Part shown: in pieces, positions 10,520 to 20,831 of the stretch
How positions within the stretch are numbered: the stretch's first letter is position 1
Layout: every line of letters starts with the position of its first letter
NCBI RefSeq assembly: GCF_008124785.1
Contig: NZ_VNHU01000010.1
Span: 39,974-103,973 of the forward strand
DNA: 64,000 nucleotides
From: Aquimarina intermedia
GTDB lineage: Bacteria > Bacteroidota > Bacteroidia > Flavobacteriales > Flavobacteriaceae
Reading direction: 5' to 3'
Notes under the pieces: generated by a model
Databases searched by the model: none
The model's input: only the letters and a program-made list of their open reading frames with translations
What the model was told of the DNA's origin: nothing
Program-made: the position numbers and the translations under genes

Positions 10520-10542
10520 TGTATAAATTTACTAGTATTCTG

Positions 10543-11469
10543 TTAAAGTTCTAATAAACTGTTTGTTTTTTTAACTCCTTCTGCACTATCAGCTAACTTT
10601 GTTTTTTCAGCCTCAGAAAGTTTAATCTCAACAATTTTCTCTACTCCGTTTTTACCTAAAACAACTGGCGCTCCGATACACAAATCATTAAGCCCATACT
10701 CTCCTTCTAACAAAACAGAACATGGAAATATTTTCTTTTGATCACATGCAATAGCCTGAACTAGTGCAGAAACAGCAGCTCCAGGCGCATACCATGCTGA
10801 CGTTCCCAATAATTTAGTCAAAGTAGCACCACCTACCTTAGTATCTTCTGCTACTTGATTAAGACGCTCCTCAGAAATAAACTCTGATACCGGTACACTG
10901 TTTCTAGTAGCCAATCGAGTTAAAGGCACCATTCCTTTATCACTATGTCCACCGATCACCATACCATCAACATCAGAAATTGGAGCTTCTAATGCCTCAG
11001 CAAGTCTGTACTTAAAACGCGCACTATCTAACGCCCCGCCCATACCAATGATTCTGTGCTTAGGCAAATTCGTAGTCTTATGTACCAAATACGTCATAGT
11101 ATCCATAGGATTACTTACCACGATTATAATAGCATTGGGAGAATGCTCTATTAAATTACTTGAAACCGTTTTTACAATTCCCGCGTTGATCCCGATCAAC
11201 TCTTCACGAGTCATACCAGGTTTACGTGGAATTCCAGAAGTAATTACCACCACCTCACTGTTTGCAGTTTTGGTGTAATCATTAGTACTTCCGGTTACTT
11301 TTGTATCAAATCCATTTAATGAAGCAGTTTGCATTAAATCCATCGCCTTACCTTCAGCATAGCCTTCTTTGATATCCAACAATACTACTTCTGAGGCAAA
11401 ATCTTTGATCGCGATGTATTCAGCACAACTTGCACCTACTGCACCAGCTCCTACTACGGTTACTTTCAT
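10543..11469 (-). CDS. mdh: Malate dehydrogenase (LDH-like type)
   Basis: 308 residues. NAD-binding GAGAVGASCAEYIA is at the N-terminus with Asp in VVLLDIKEG. Substrate-binding arginines are in GIPRKPGMTREEL, followed by VVSNPMDTMTYL, the RIIGMGGALDSARF segment and the catalytic histidine in IGGHSDKGMVPL. The short LDH-like form is the type found in Bacteroidota. It interconverts malate and oxaloacetate in the citric acid cycle. Single gene bounded by terminators. Confidence 0.95.
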   Translation of the reverse strand: MKVTVVGAGAVGASCAEYIAIKDFASEVVLLDIKEGYAEGKAMDLMQTASLNGFDTKVTGSTNDYTKTANSEVVVITSGIPRKPGMTREELIGINAGIVKTVSSNLIEHSPNAIIIVVSNPMDTMTYLVHKTTNLPKHRIIGMGGALDSARFKYRLAEALEAPISDVDGMVIGGHSDKGMVPLTRLATRNSVPVSEFISEERLNQVAEDTKVGGATLTKLLGTSAWYAPGAAVSALVQAIACDQKKIFPCSVLLEGEYGLNDLCIGAPVVLGKNGVEKIVEIKLSEAEKTKLADSAEGVKKTNSLLEL

Positions 11470-11601
11470 TATATATTTAAATTTAATTAATAGAATGTTA
11501 TTTGACTGAAATTTTCAGCACTCCTGCGAAAATACAAATTATTACAAGATTAGAATCTAAATTTTAACCAAAAGAACACTTAAACACCTACCCCATGAAA
11601 C

Positions 11602-11643
11602 AAAAAAAAACGTTTACAGTAACACACCATAAACGTTTTTTTT
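11602..11643 (-). terminator. Terminator of gyrB
   Basis: The stem AAACGTTTA/TAAACGTTT has a 13-nt loop and is followed on the minus strand by a run of T. It is about 20 nt after the gyrB stop. Confidence 0.75.
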
Positions 11644-11662
11644 GAAATTGTATCTATCCTAT

Positions 11663-13943
<2,281 letters not shown>

Positions 13944-15632
13944 TTAAATGGTTACTATTTCTTTCTTTTGATATCCTTCTTCATGAACAGAAGACACAGC
14001 TCGACCTGATGGATCATTCATATTTCTAAAAGATTCATCCCATGCAAGTGCTACCGGAGAACTACAGGCTACCGAGGGAACGGATGGAACACATAATGCC
14101 GCTGCATCAGATGGAAAATGTTCGGCAAAAATGCTTCGGTAATAAAATTCTTCTTTTGAGGTAGGTGTCTGAATGGGAAATTTAAATATCGCATTGGCCA
14201 ATTGATCATCACTAATCTCTTGCTCAACAACCGCTTTTAAGGTATCTATCCAATCATATCCTACACCATCAGAAAATTGCTCTTTTTGACGCCAGGCAAC
14301 GCTTTCGGGTAAATACGATTCAAATGCTTTACGTACTACCCATTTTTCCATTCGCTCCCCATTGATCATTTTATCCTGAGGATTGATACGCATAGCCACA
14401 TCCATAAACTCTTTATCCAAAAAAGGAACTCTCCCCTCGATCCCCCAGGCTGCTAGGGATTTATTTGCACGCAGACAATCGTACATATGCAATTTATCAA
14501 GCTTACGCACAGTTTCTTCATGAAAATCTTTGGCTGTAGGGGCTTTATGAAAATACAAATACCCTCCAAATAGTTCGTCGGCGCCCTCACCTGATAAAAC
14601 CATTTTTACTCCCATTGACTTTATCACTCGCGCCATCAGATACATGGGCGTTGAGGCGCGAATAGTAGTGATGTCATAAGTTTCCAGATTGTAGATAACA
14701 TCTCTAATAGCGTCTAATCCTTCTTGGATGGTAAACTTTATTTCATGATGAACTGTTCCAATATGATCTGCGACCTTTTGTGCGGCGGCCAGATCCGGTG
14801 ATCCTTCTAATCCAACAGAAAACGAATGTAATTGTGGCCACCATGCCTGATCCATATCACCGGACTCAATTCGTTTTTCTGCATATTTTTTAGCAATAGC
14901 CGAGGTAACCGAAGAATCCAATCCACCAGATAATAAAACTCCATAGGGCACATCTGACATTAATTGACGATGTACAGCTGCTTCTAATGCGTCACGAACT
15001 TCATCTATCCTGGTCTGATTATCTTTTACCGCTTCAAAATCCATCCAGTCACGTGTATACCATTGTGTCAATTCGCCTGTACCGCTATGTAAATAGTGTC
15101 CAGGAGGAAATAATTCAATTTTTGTACACACACCCTCCAACGCTTTTAATTCTGATGCAACATAAAACGTTCCATTTTCATCCCAGCCCATGTAAAGTGG
15201 GATAATCCCCATATGATCCCTGGCAATAAAGTATTCATTACGTTCTACATCATACAAAGCAAATCCAAAAATTCCATTAAGTTGGTCCAAAAAAGCAGCT
15301 CCCTGTTCTTTATACAGCGCTAAAATGATCTCACAATCTGAGGCTGTTTGAAATTCATACGCTTGTTTGAGCTTGGCTCGTAACTCTTTGTGGTTATAAA
15401 TCTCACCATTTGCAGCGAGCACAACTTTTTTATCCTTATCAAATAACGGCTGTTTCCCTGATGCGGGATCGACGATTGCCAAACGTTCGTGTGCCATAAT
15501 CGCATCAATATTCGAAAAAATTCCGCTCCAATCAGGTCCTCGATGTCTAATCTTTTTTGACATCTCCAATAATTGTGGACGTAGTATTTCACTATCCTGT
15601 TTTAATTCAAAAGCACAAACAATTCCGCACAT
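13944..15632 (-). CDS. asnB: Asparagine synthase B (glutamine-hydrolysing)
   Basis: 562 residues. The N-terminal class II glutaminase domain begins MCGIVCAF, so Cys2 is available as nucleophile after Met removal. It also has RHRGPDWSG, HERLAIVDPASGKQPL and NGEIYNHKELR. The synthetase domain has the PP-loop LLSGGLDSS near residue 233 and VLSGEGADELFGGY. It makes asparagine from aspartate, glutamine and ATP. Length and domain order match bacterial AsnB. The last 40 residues (Ser/Val/Ala-rich) are less conserved. Probably monocistronic. Confidence 0.95.
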   Translation of the reverse strand: MCGIVCAFELKQDSEILRPQLLEMSKKIRHRGPDWSGIFSNIDAIMAHERLAIVDPASGKQPLFDKDKKVVLAANGEIYNHKELRAKLKQAYEFQTASDCEIILALYKEQGAAFLDQLNGIFGFALYDVERNEYFIARDHMGIIPLYMGWDENGTFYVASELKALEGVCTKIELFPPGHYLHSGTGELTQWYTRDWMDFEAVKDNQTRIDEVRDALEAAVHRQLMSDVPYGVLLSGGLDSSVTSAIAKKYAEKRIESGDMDQAWWPQLHSFSVGLEGSPDLAAAQKVADHIGTVHHEIKFTIQEGLDAIRDVIYNLETYDITTIRASTPMYLMARVIKSMGVKMVLSGEGADELFGGYLYFHKAPTAKDFHEETVRKLDKLHMYDCLRANKSLAAWGIEGRVPFLDKEFMDVAMRINPQDKMINGERMEKWVVRKAFESYLPESVAWRQKEQFSDGVGYDWIDTLKAVVEQEISDDQLANAIFKFPIQTPTSKEEFYYRSIFAEHFPSDAAALCVPSVPSVACSSPVALAWDESFRNMNDPSGRAVSSVHEEGYQKKEIVTI

Positions 15633-15660
15633 AATATTTTATTTACTAATAATTATGAAG

Positions 15661-15668
15661 CAAATATT
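15661..15668 (-). promoter_or_regulatory. Possible −7 element for asnB
   Basis: AATATTTG on the minus strand matches TAnnTTTG at seven of eight positions and lies 28 nt upstream of the asnB ATG. Tentative. Confidence 0.35.
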
Positions 15669-15869
15669 CATTAAAAATTATTTATTGTAAATAGAATAGG
15701 TATTTATAGTTTTAATTAATAATTAAAACCCCTATTTTAAAACAAAAAGAAAACTTTTTATATCGGATCATAGTTTTTTACTTATAAGCTATAAGTTTCC
15801 TATATTTATACAAACAATGTAATTTACCTATCATATAAACGTCCATTAATTAAATTAAAAACACATATC

Positions 15870-16406
15870 ATGAAAAAAACATTCTTTTTAACAATTGTAC
15901 TTTGCCTAGGGGCCTTAGTAAATAGTACAGCTCAAAAATTTGCGGGATTACAAAAAAGTCCTACTGATATTGTATACGCATCTCCAGAAAAAAATGCTAA
16001 ACCCGATATAAAGGTAATTTATAGTCGTCCGCAGAAAAAGGACCGTGAAATTTTTGGCAAGCTTGTTCCTTTTGATAAAGTTTGGAGAACAGGTGCAGAC
16101 GAAGCAACTGAAATTAAATTATTTAAAGATTTCAAAATGGGAGATATTATGCTAAAAGCTGGTACGTACTCTTTATTCACTATTCCCGGAAAAGATAATT
16201 GGGAGATTATTTTAAACTCTGATTTAGATAGCTGGGGAGCTTATACTTATGATAAAACTAAGGACGCAGCAAGAATTACTGTTCCTGTTACTACAGATCA
16301 AGAAGCATTAGAAGCTTTTTCAATTGCTTTCAAAAAAGTTGACAAGGGCTATCATATGGTATTAGGATGGGATACGACGCGTGTAGAAGTTCCTTTTTAT
16401 AATTAA
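15870..16406 (+). CDS. DUF2911 domain exported protein
   Basis: 178 residues with a cleavable signal peptide (MKKTFFLTIVLCLGALVNS, cut near TAQ). The DUF2911 core is clear: VIYSRPQKKDREIFGKLVPF, VWRTGADEATEIKLFKDF and LKAGTYSLFTIPGKDNWEII. This family is widespread in Bacteroidota as periplasmic or secreted proteins of unknown function. It has a single-gene layout, with a strong terminator just downstream shared with the minus-strand peptide genes. Confidence 0.88.
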   Translation: MKKTFFLTIVLCLGALVNSTAQKFAGLQKSPTDIVYASPEKNAKPDIKVIYSRPQKKDREIFGKLVPFDKVWRTGADEATEIKLFKDFKMGDIMLKAGTYSLFTIPGKDNWEIILNSDLDSWGAYTYDKTKDAARITVPVTTDQEALEAFSIAFKKVDKGYHMVLGWDTTRVEVPFYN

Positions 16407-16426
16407 GAGCTATTAGATAAACAATA

Positions 16427-16470
16427 AAAAAGCACCCTAGTGTCAATAAATACACTAGGGTGCTTTTTTT
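16427..16470. terminator. Bidirectional terminator between DUF2911 and the 32-residue peptide genes
   Basis: AGCACCCTAGTGT/ACACTAGGGTGCT is a perfect 13-bp stem with A-run and T-run flanks. It ends the DUF2911 transcript and, on the other strand, any transcript leaving the first peptide gene. Confidence 0.9.
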
Positions 16471-16500
16471 GCTTATCACAAAAACATAGTCTAAATGTTG

Positions 16501-16599
16501 TTATCTGTGAATTGCATGACTCGTCGCTCCAGGAAGTTCCTTAAGGAAATTCATGACGATGGCAAATGTTAATTTGAATTTAGTGTAAAATAGCCCCAT
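16501..16599 (-). CDS. 32-residue cationic peptide, copy 1 of a tandem family
   Basis: ATG at 16599, TAA at 16501-16503, 99 nt. The peptide begins MGLFYTKFKLTF and ends NFLKELPGATSHAIHR. It has exactly the same length as two other minus-strand ORFs at 16705-16803 and 17124-17222. It shares with both Met1, Phe4, Phe18, Lys20, Leu22, Pro23, Ala25, Ser27, Ala29 and Ile30. Conserved residues use different codons between copies (Leu22 CTT here, TTG in the others; Ala25 GCG/GCT/GCA), which argues for selection on the peptide. It is small, hydrophobic and basic, with a possible amphipathic helix over residues 8-22. I do not recognise the family. A near −7 element (TAATTTTC, 16637-16644) lies upstream. 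Confidence 0.7.
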   Translation of the reverse strand: MGLFYTKFKLTFAIVMNFLKELPGATSHAIHR

Positions 16600-16704
16600 A
16601 ATTAGATTTTAGAATGTTACGTTAAGTACTCGTTTTGAAAATTATTAGTAAAGTGTTTGTGTTATCCTGTAAGATATAACCTCTTATTAAAAATAAGCCA
16701 ATAG

Positions 16705-16803
16705 TTATCTATGTATTGCATTACTGCAAGCTGCCGGCAATTGTTTCAAAAAATTTCTCAAAGCAGTTATATCCACAACTAATATTCCGTAAAAAATTTT
16801 CAT
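16705..16803 (-). CDS. 32-residue peptide, copy 2 of a tandem family
   Basis: ATG at 16803, TAA at 16705-16707, 99 nt. The peptide begins MKIFYGILVVDI and ends NFLKQLPAACSNAIHR. It shares with copy 1 the stretch NFLK, LP, A, S and AIHR at identical positions, while the N-terminal half has diverged. This copy contains one cysteine (residue 26) and is the least basic of the three. An exact TAnnTTTG element (TATCTTTG) lies 26 nt upstream of the ATG, implying a short leader and independent transcription. Function unknown. The gap to copy 1 is 105 nt. Confidence 0.7.
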   Translation of the reverse strand: MKIFYGILVVDITALRNFLKQLPAACSNAIHR

Positions 16804-16829
16804 AATGTTTTGATTTATAATTTGTTATT

Positions 16830-16837
16830 CAAAGATA
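16830..16837 (-). promoter_or_regulatory. Exact −7 element upstream of peptide copy 2
   Basis: TATCTTTG on the minus strand, matching TAnnTTTG at all fixed positions, 26 nt upstream of the ATG at 16803. The −33 region is not obvious. Confidence 0.5.
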
Positions 16838-17023
16838 ATTCAGAACACCTAAAATATAAAGCGTTTTAACAGGCAGAGCACAACTTTTAGATACAGTTGT
16901 AATAATACTCGACGAACTCCCAATTCTTTTACGAAATACTACAAAAATTACTTAATTTACTTACAAAAAAGTTAAGAAATGAAGGGGAAAAAGCCCCTAT
17001 TTTGTAGGTTTATGATTCCAATC

Positions 17024-17077
17024 AAAAACAAAAAAGACTACTAAAACTATCAAAAACGACAGATAAAGTAGTCTTAT
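17024..17077 (-). terminator. Hairpin terminator downstream of peptide copy 3
   Basis: On the minus strand AAGACTACT pairs with AGTAGTCTT around a long T-rich loop (with an inner ATC/GAT pairing), followed by TTTTGTTTTTG. It is about 47 nt beyond the copy 3 stop. Confidence 0.6.
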
Positions 17078-17123
17078 TAGAAATCATCTTAACGATTACC
17101 CTTTCATACGAAAGTTTTAAAAG

Positions 17124-17222
17124 CTATTTGCGTATCGCATAACTCGATGCTCGAGGCAAACCCTTAATAAATTTCAAAATACCTCTAAAATTAAGCCCAA
17201 AATGTGTAAAAAAATATCGCAT
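17124..17222 (-). CDS. 32-residue cationic peptide, copy 3 of a tandem family
   Basis: ATG at 17222, TAG at 17124-17126, 99 nt. The frame is open to 17321, but the start at 17222 gives exactly the length of copies 1 and 2. The peptide begins MRYFFTHFGLNF and ends KFIKGLPRASSYAIRK. It has about seven Lys/Arg and no acidic residues, the most basic copy. Spacing to copy 2 is 320 nt. It is flanked upstream by the queE terminator and downstream by its own hairpin, so it forms a separate transcription unit. Function unknown. Confidence 0.7.
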   Translation of the reverse strand: MRYFFTHFGLNFRGILKFIKGLPRASSYAIRK

Positions 17223-17416
17223 AACAAACTGATTATAAATTAACTGCAATAAGTTAAGCACATTTTTTAAGGAAGTCAAGCGAATTCTCCAACTTGAAGC
17301 TTTTTTAGATATACCACTCAAAAAGAACGATTATAGCACTAAAAAAACAGAAAATAAATAATAGTATGGCGAGTGTATTCTTACACTTTACGCAAGTTTT
17401 TTACAAAAAACTAAAT

Positions 17417-17441
17417 AAAAAAGCGTTAAAAAATTAACGTT
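17417..17441 (-). terminator. Terminator of queE
   Basis: ACGTTAA-TTTT-TTAACG on the minus strand, followed by CTTTTTT, about 20-45 nt after the queE stop. Confidence 0.75.
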
Positions 17442-17461
17442 TAAGAAAAATATTCTAGTAA

Positions 17462-18091
17462 CTACGGAATGTTAAGATACTTATGCGTTTGTAAAGAAAC
17501 CTTCCATTGTGGATTTTTCATAACAAAATCAACGATCATAGGAATCATTTTTTCACGTACACTCCATTCTGGTTGCAAATACAGAATACAATCATCTGAA
17601 ACTTTGGAGGCTTGCTCTTGCGCAAACGCAAAATCACTCTTATTAAATACGATGCATTTTAATTCGTGCGCCTTACCGTAAATCTCCTGAGTAGGAAGTT
17701 TCATTTTTTTCGGCGAAAGACATATCCAATCCCACTCACCTGTTAGTTTATAAGCTCCAGAGGTTTCAATATGTGTTTTGGCTCCGCTTGCGCGTAAACC
17801 TTTAGTCAACTCAGTCATATCCCACGTTAATGGTTCACCTCCTGTAACCACCACAACATTACTATGTTTGAGCGCATTTGAAATTATAATATCTGTAGAG
17901 GTTGGAGGGTGTAGCGCTGCATTCCAGCTCTCTTTGACATCACACCAGTGACAGCCTACATCACAGCCACCAATACGAACAAAATAAGCAGCCGTTCCCT
18001 TGTGAAAACCCTCTCCTTGTATCGTGTAGAATTCCTCCATCAATGGGAGCATTTCCCCTTTATCAACCAATTTTTGTACTCTCTCTTGCAT
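17462..18091 (-). CDS. queE: 7-carboxy-7-deazaguanine synthase
   Basis: 209 residues from the ATG at 18091. The frame reaches 18109, but a full −7 box (18099-18106) lies between the two ATGs, so the downstream Met (MQERVQKL) is the real start. Radical SAM protein: FYTIQGEGFHKGTAAYFVRIGGCDVGCHWCDVKESW holds the cluster cysteines in the short CxxxCxxC form, and VVVTGGEPLTWD follows. The C-terminal part has LQPEWS and the LQTHKYLNIP ending. QueE converts 6-carboxytetrahydropterin to CDG in preQ0/queuosine synthesis. Other que genes are not in the window. Confidence 0.92.
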   Translation of the reverse strand: MQERVQKLVDKGEMLPLMEEFYTIQGEGFHKGTAAYFVRIGGCDVGCHWCDVKESWNAALHPPTSTDIIISNALKHSNVVVVTGGEPLTWDMTELTKGLRASGAKTHIETSGAYKLTGEWDWICLSPKKMKLPTQEIYGKAHELKCIVFNKSDFAFAQEQASKVSDDCILYLQPEWSVREKMIPMIVDFVMKNPQWKVSLQTHKYLNIP

Positions 18092-18098
18092 AAGTTTG

Positions 18099-18106
18099 CA
18101 AAGGTA
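18099..18106 (-). promoter_or_regulatory. −7 element of queE (near-leaderless)
   Basis: TACCTTTG matches TAnnTTTG exactly. Its last base is 8 nt from the A of the ATG at 18091, so the transcript should carry almost no leader. Confidence 0.6.
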
Positions 18107-18152
18107 CATAAGAATAAAGAAATATTACACTAAAAGTAACGAATAGAAATAT

Positions 18153-18608
18153 TTACATTTTTGCTACAACACACTCAATCTCAATTTGTGCTCCGAGTGC
18201 CAAATTTGCAACTGCAAAAGTTGTCCTGGCTGGTTTTTGAGGGAAATATTGTTGGTAAATCTCATTCATCGTCTTAAAGTCCTCTATGTTTTTAAGTATC
18301 ACTGTACATTTTACCACTTGATTCATAGTCAACTGATGATGCGTTAATACAGCCTTTATATTTTCTAAAGTTTGCTTCGTTTCTGCTTCGATTCCCCCAT
18401 CCACCAATTGACGTGTTGTATGATCTAATCCTATTTGACCCGATAAAAAATACAGCTTACCAACCTCAACGATATCAGAAAACGGGGCCTGTTCTTTTTT
18501 TAATTCATGTGTTTTATGAAATATAATTTGTTGTCCTTCTTCTTGTGCATAAGAACTCCAAACACTCCCACTTATAAAGACTACTAAGAAAAAATATAAT
18601 CGTTTCAT
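18153..18608 (-). CDS. Exported RidA/YjgF family protein
   Basis: 151 residues: a signal peptide (MKRLYFFLVVFISGSVWSSY, cut after AQ) followed by a complete RidA domain. Visible motifs are PFSDIVEVGKLYFLSGQIGLD, ETKQTLENIKAVL, VVKCTVILKNIEDFKTMNE, FPQKPARTTFAVANLALGAQIEIECVVA. The conserved active-site Arg (PARTT) and Glu (IEIEC) are present. Classical RidA hydrolyses reactive enamine/imine intermediates in the cytosol. An exported copy may act on other substrates. Its neighbours queE and the HerA-like gene give no clue. Confidence 0.85.
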   Translation of the reverse strand: MKRLYFFLVVFISGSVWSSYAQEEGQQIIFHKTHELKKEQAPFSDIVEVGKLYFLSGQIGLDHTTRQLVDGGIEAETKQTLENIKAVLTHHQLTMNQVVKCTVILKNIEDFKTMNEIYQQYFPQKPARTTFAVANLALGAQIEIECVVAKM

Positions 18609-18717
18609 ATTTCTGTTGTTTTTAAAAAAATACTACTAACTGCTACTGGATTAAAATTAATCTTTAATTTCGATAGAAGAACTAAGATGCCTATTTTTAT
18701 CAAAATTTAAATCCATT

Positions 18718-20247
18718 ATGAGTAACAAAGCGTCATTTCTTGAGCACATAAATAAAGGGTATACCACCAAGGGTGAGTATATAACACTAGGAGCAGCAAT
18801 GTATCAAGGAAATACCGAAGGAGAAGCTCACGTAAAGATTCCGTTGAAGACCTTAAACCGACACGGATTAATTGCGGGTGCTACTGGGACCGGAAAAACA
18901 AAAACGCTACAAGTACTCGCAGAGAATTTGAGTGAACAAGGAATCCCTGTGTTTTTGATGGATATTAAGGGGGATCTCAGTGGCATAGCTGCACCAAGTC
19001 CCGGACACATAAAAATTGACCAACGTCATGACCAGATAAACATTCCTTTTAAAGCCAAAAAATTTCCCGTAGAAATTCTATCTCTCTCAGAGCAGGAAGG
19101 TGTTCGTCTGAAGGCTACAGTTAGTGAATTTGGCCCTGTTTTGCTATCCCGTATTTTGGATGTAACAGAGACTCAAGCAGGTATAATGTCTATCATCTTC
19201 AAATATTGCGACGACAATCACCTTCCGTTACTTGATCTAAAAGATCTAAAAAAGGTGCTCCAATTTTCTACCAGAGAAGGCAAGGAAGCATTAGAAAAAG
19301 ATTATGGCAGAATCTCGACAGCTTCAACCGGAGCGATTTTACGTAAAATTGTAGCATTAGAACAGCAAGGAGCAGACTTGTTTTTTGGAGAACGCTCTTT
19401 TGATGTACAAGATTTATGTCGGGTGGATGATGATGGCAGAGGTTATATCAACATTATGCGATTAACCGATATACAGGATCGTCCCAAACTTTTTTCAACA
19501 TTCATGTTAAGCCTCTTAGCTGAAATCTATAGTACATTCCCGGAGCAAGGAGATTCTGGCCGACCTGAGCTTATTATCTTTTTAGATGAAGCACATTTGA
19601 TATTCAAAGAAGCATCGAATGCACTGATGGATCAAATAGAAAGTATCGTAAAACTGATACGCTCCAAAGGGGTTGGGCTATATTTTGTTACTCAAAATCC
19701 AACCGATGTACCCGAAGGTGTTTTAGGTCAGTTAGGTTTAAAAGTTCAACATGCATTAAGAGCTTTTACTGCAAAAGATCGTAAGGCTATTAAAATGACA
19801 GCCGAGAATTATCCTATATCCGAATTTTATGACACCAAAGAAATCTTAACCTCTTTAGGTATAGGTGAAGCTTTGGTTTCTGCACTTGATGAAAAAGGAC
19901 GACCTACGCCCTTAGCGGCTACTATGTTGCGTGCGCCTATGAGCAGAATGGATATACTTACTCCTACTGAACTTGACAAACTAATTTCAACATCAAAGCT
20001 TACTAAAAAGTACAACGAAACTATCGATAGAGAAAGCGCCTATGAAATTCTATCAGAAAAAATTGCTTTAGCTGAAGCCAAAGAAGCAAAAGCGGCCGCA
20101 AAGAAAGAACGACAAAAATTAGAAAAGACTGCCTCCAGATCTTCTTCATCTAAGACGAGTGCGACAGAAAAAGCAGTCATCAAAGTACTTACCAGTGCTA
20201 CATTTATTAGAGGTGCCCTTGGTGTTCTTAATAAACTTTTAAAATAG
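18718..20247 (+). CDS. HerA-like helicase/ATPase (DUF853, YjgR type)
   Basis: 509 residues. Walker A GATGTGKT is near 54-61, with FLMDIKGDLSGIA after it, Walker B IIFLDEAHLIF in the middle and LYFVTQNPTDVPEGVLGQLG. The C-terminal tail is Lys/Ala/Glu-rich, then KVLTSATFIRGALG, as in the YjgR/DUF853 group. HerA-type proteins are hexameric DNA-translocating ATPases; the role of the YjgR branch is not established. A lipoprotein gene follows 6 nt later, suggesting a shared transcript. Confidence 0.88.
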   Translation: MSNKASFLEHINKGYTTKGEYITLGAAMYQGNTEGEAHVKIPLKTLNRHGLIAGATGTGKTKTLQVLAENLSEQGIPVFLMDIKGDLSGIAAPSPGHIKIDQRHDQINIPFKAKKFPVEILSLSEQEGVRLKATVSEFGPVLLSRILDVTETQAGIMSIIFKYCDDNHLPLLDLKDLKKVLQFSTREGKEALEKDYGRISTASTGAILRKIVALEQQGADLFFGERSFDVQDLCRVDDDGRGYINIMRLTDIQDRPKLFSTFMLSLLAEIYSTFPEQGDSGRPELIIFLDEAHLIFKEASNALMDQIESIVKLIRSKGVGLYFVTQNPTDVPEGVLGQLGLKVQHALRAFTAKDRKAIKMTAENYPISEFYDTKEILTSLGIGEALVSALDEKGRPTPLAATMLRAPMSRMDILTPTELDKLISTSKLTKKYNETIDRESAYEILSEKIALAEAKEAKAAAKKERQKLEKTASRSSSSKTSATEKAVIKVLTSATFIRGALGVLNKLLK

Positions 20248-20253
20248 AATTAC

Positions 20254-20823
20254 ATGATGTCTACACGAATTTTGATACTAATTAGCTGTATATTCCTTTG
20301 GGGATGTAGTCGCTCAGAACAAACTAACCCATTTAATTTTGGAAAAAATAAGGTAGGAAAATTGACACCTCAGACTTCAATTAGTGCGATAGATTCATTA
20401 TACAAAACAGATTCTATTGTCAACAGAAATCATACTAATGCGTTACTATCAAACACTAATGAAATTGAAATCTATGACTCATCAGGCAAAAAATTGTTAA
20501 TTATTGAACCTAGCACTGATGACACTAACAGTGCAATGATTAAAAGCATTCAAATTATTGATCCTCGATATACAACTGAAGAAGGTATTTCAATTAACAG
20601 TACATTTAAGGATGTAAGGGAAGCCTTTCCTATTTCAAAAATCAACAATACGTTGAGTACTGCTGTTGTTTTTGTCGATAGTTTGAACGCCTATATTACC
20701 ATTGACAAAAAATTCTTACCCAATAATTATAAAAATAATGCCGACATAAAGATTGAAGCCAATGTAATCCCCGATTCAGCTACAATCAAACATTTTTGGA
20801 TTCAGTGGAACCCTGTTAAATAA
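20254..20823 (+). CDS. Hypothetical lipoprotein
   Basis: 189 residues. The N-terminus has a signal ending at LWGC, consistent with a lipoprotein (Cys about residue 18). ATG ATG leaves the exact first Met uncertain. The remainder has alternating strands without a motif I recognise; STFKDVREAFPISKINN is the sort of segment seen in small periplasmic envelope proteins. It sits 6 nt after the HerA-like gene and 8 nt before a cupin gene, so all three plus the hydrolase look like one transcript. Confidence 0.75.
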   Translation: MMSTRILILISCIFLWGCSRSEQTNPFNFGKNKVGKLTPQTSISAIDSLYKTDSIVNRNHTNALLSNTNEIEIYDSSGKKLLIIEPSTDDTNSAMIKSIQIIDPRYTTEEGISINSTFKDVREAFPISKINNTLSTAVVFVDSLNAYITIDKKFLPNNYKNNADIKIEANVIPDSATIKHFWIQWNPVK

Positions 20824-20831
20824 GAAAAATC

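Noticed and set aside
16501..17222. Calling the three peptides a type I toxin-antitoxin system
   Set aside because: Small, basic and hydrophobic peptides fit the size of such toxins, but no antisense RNA promoter was clearly seen opposite them, so the function is left open.
17223..17321. Extension of peptide copy 3 to a 65-residue protein
   Set aside because: The frame is open upstream, but copies 1 and 2 have the same 32-residue length with no matching extension, so the shorter start is more consistent.
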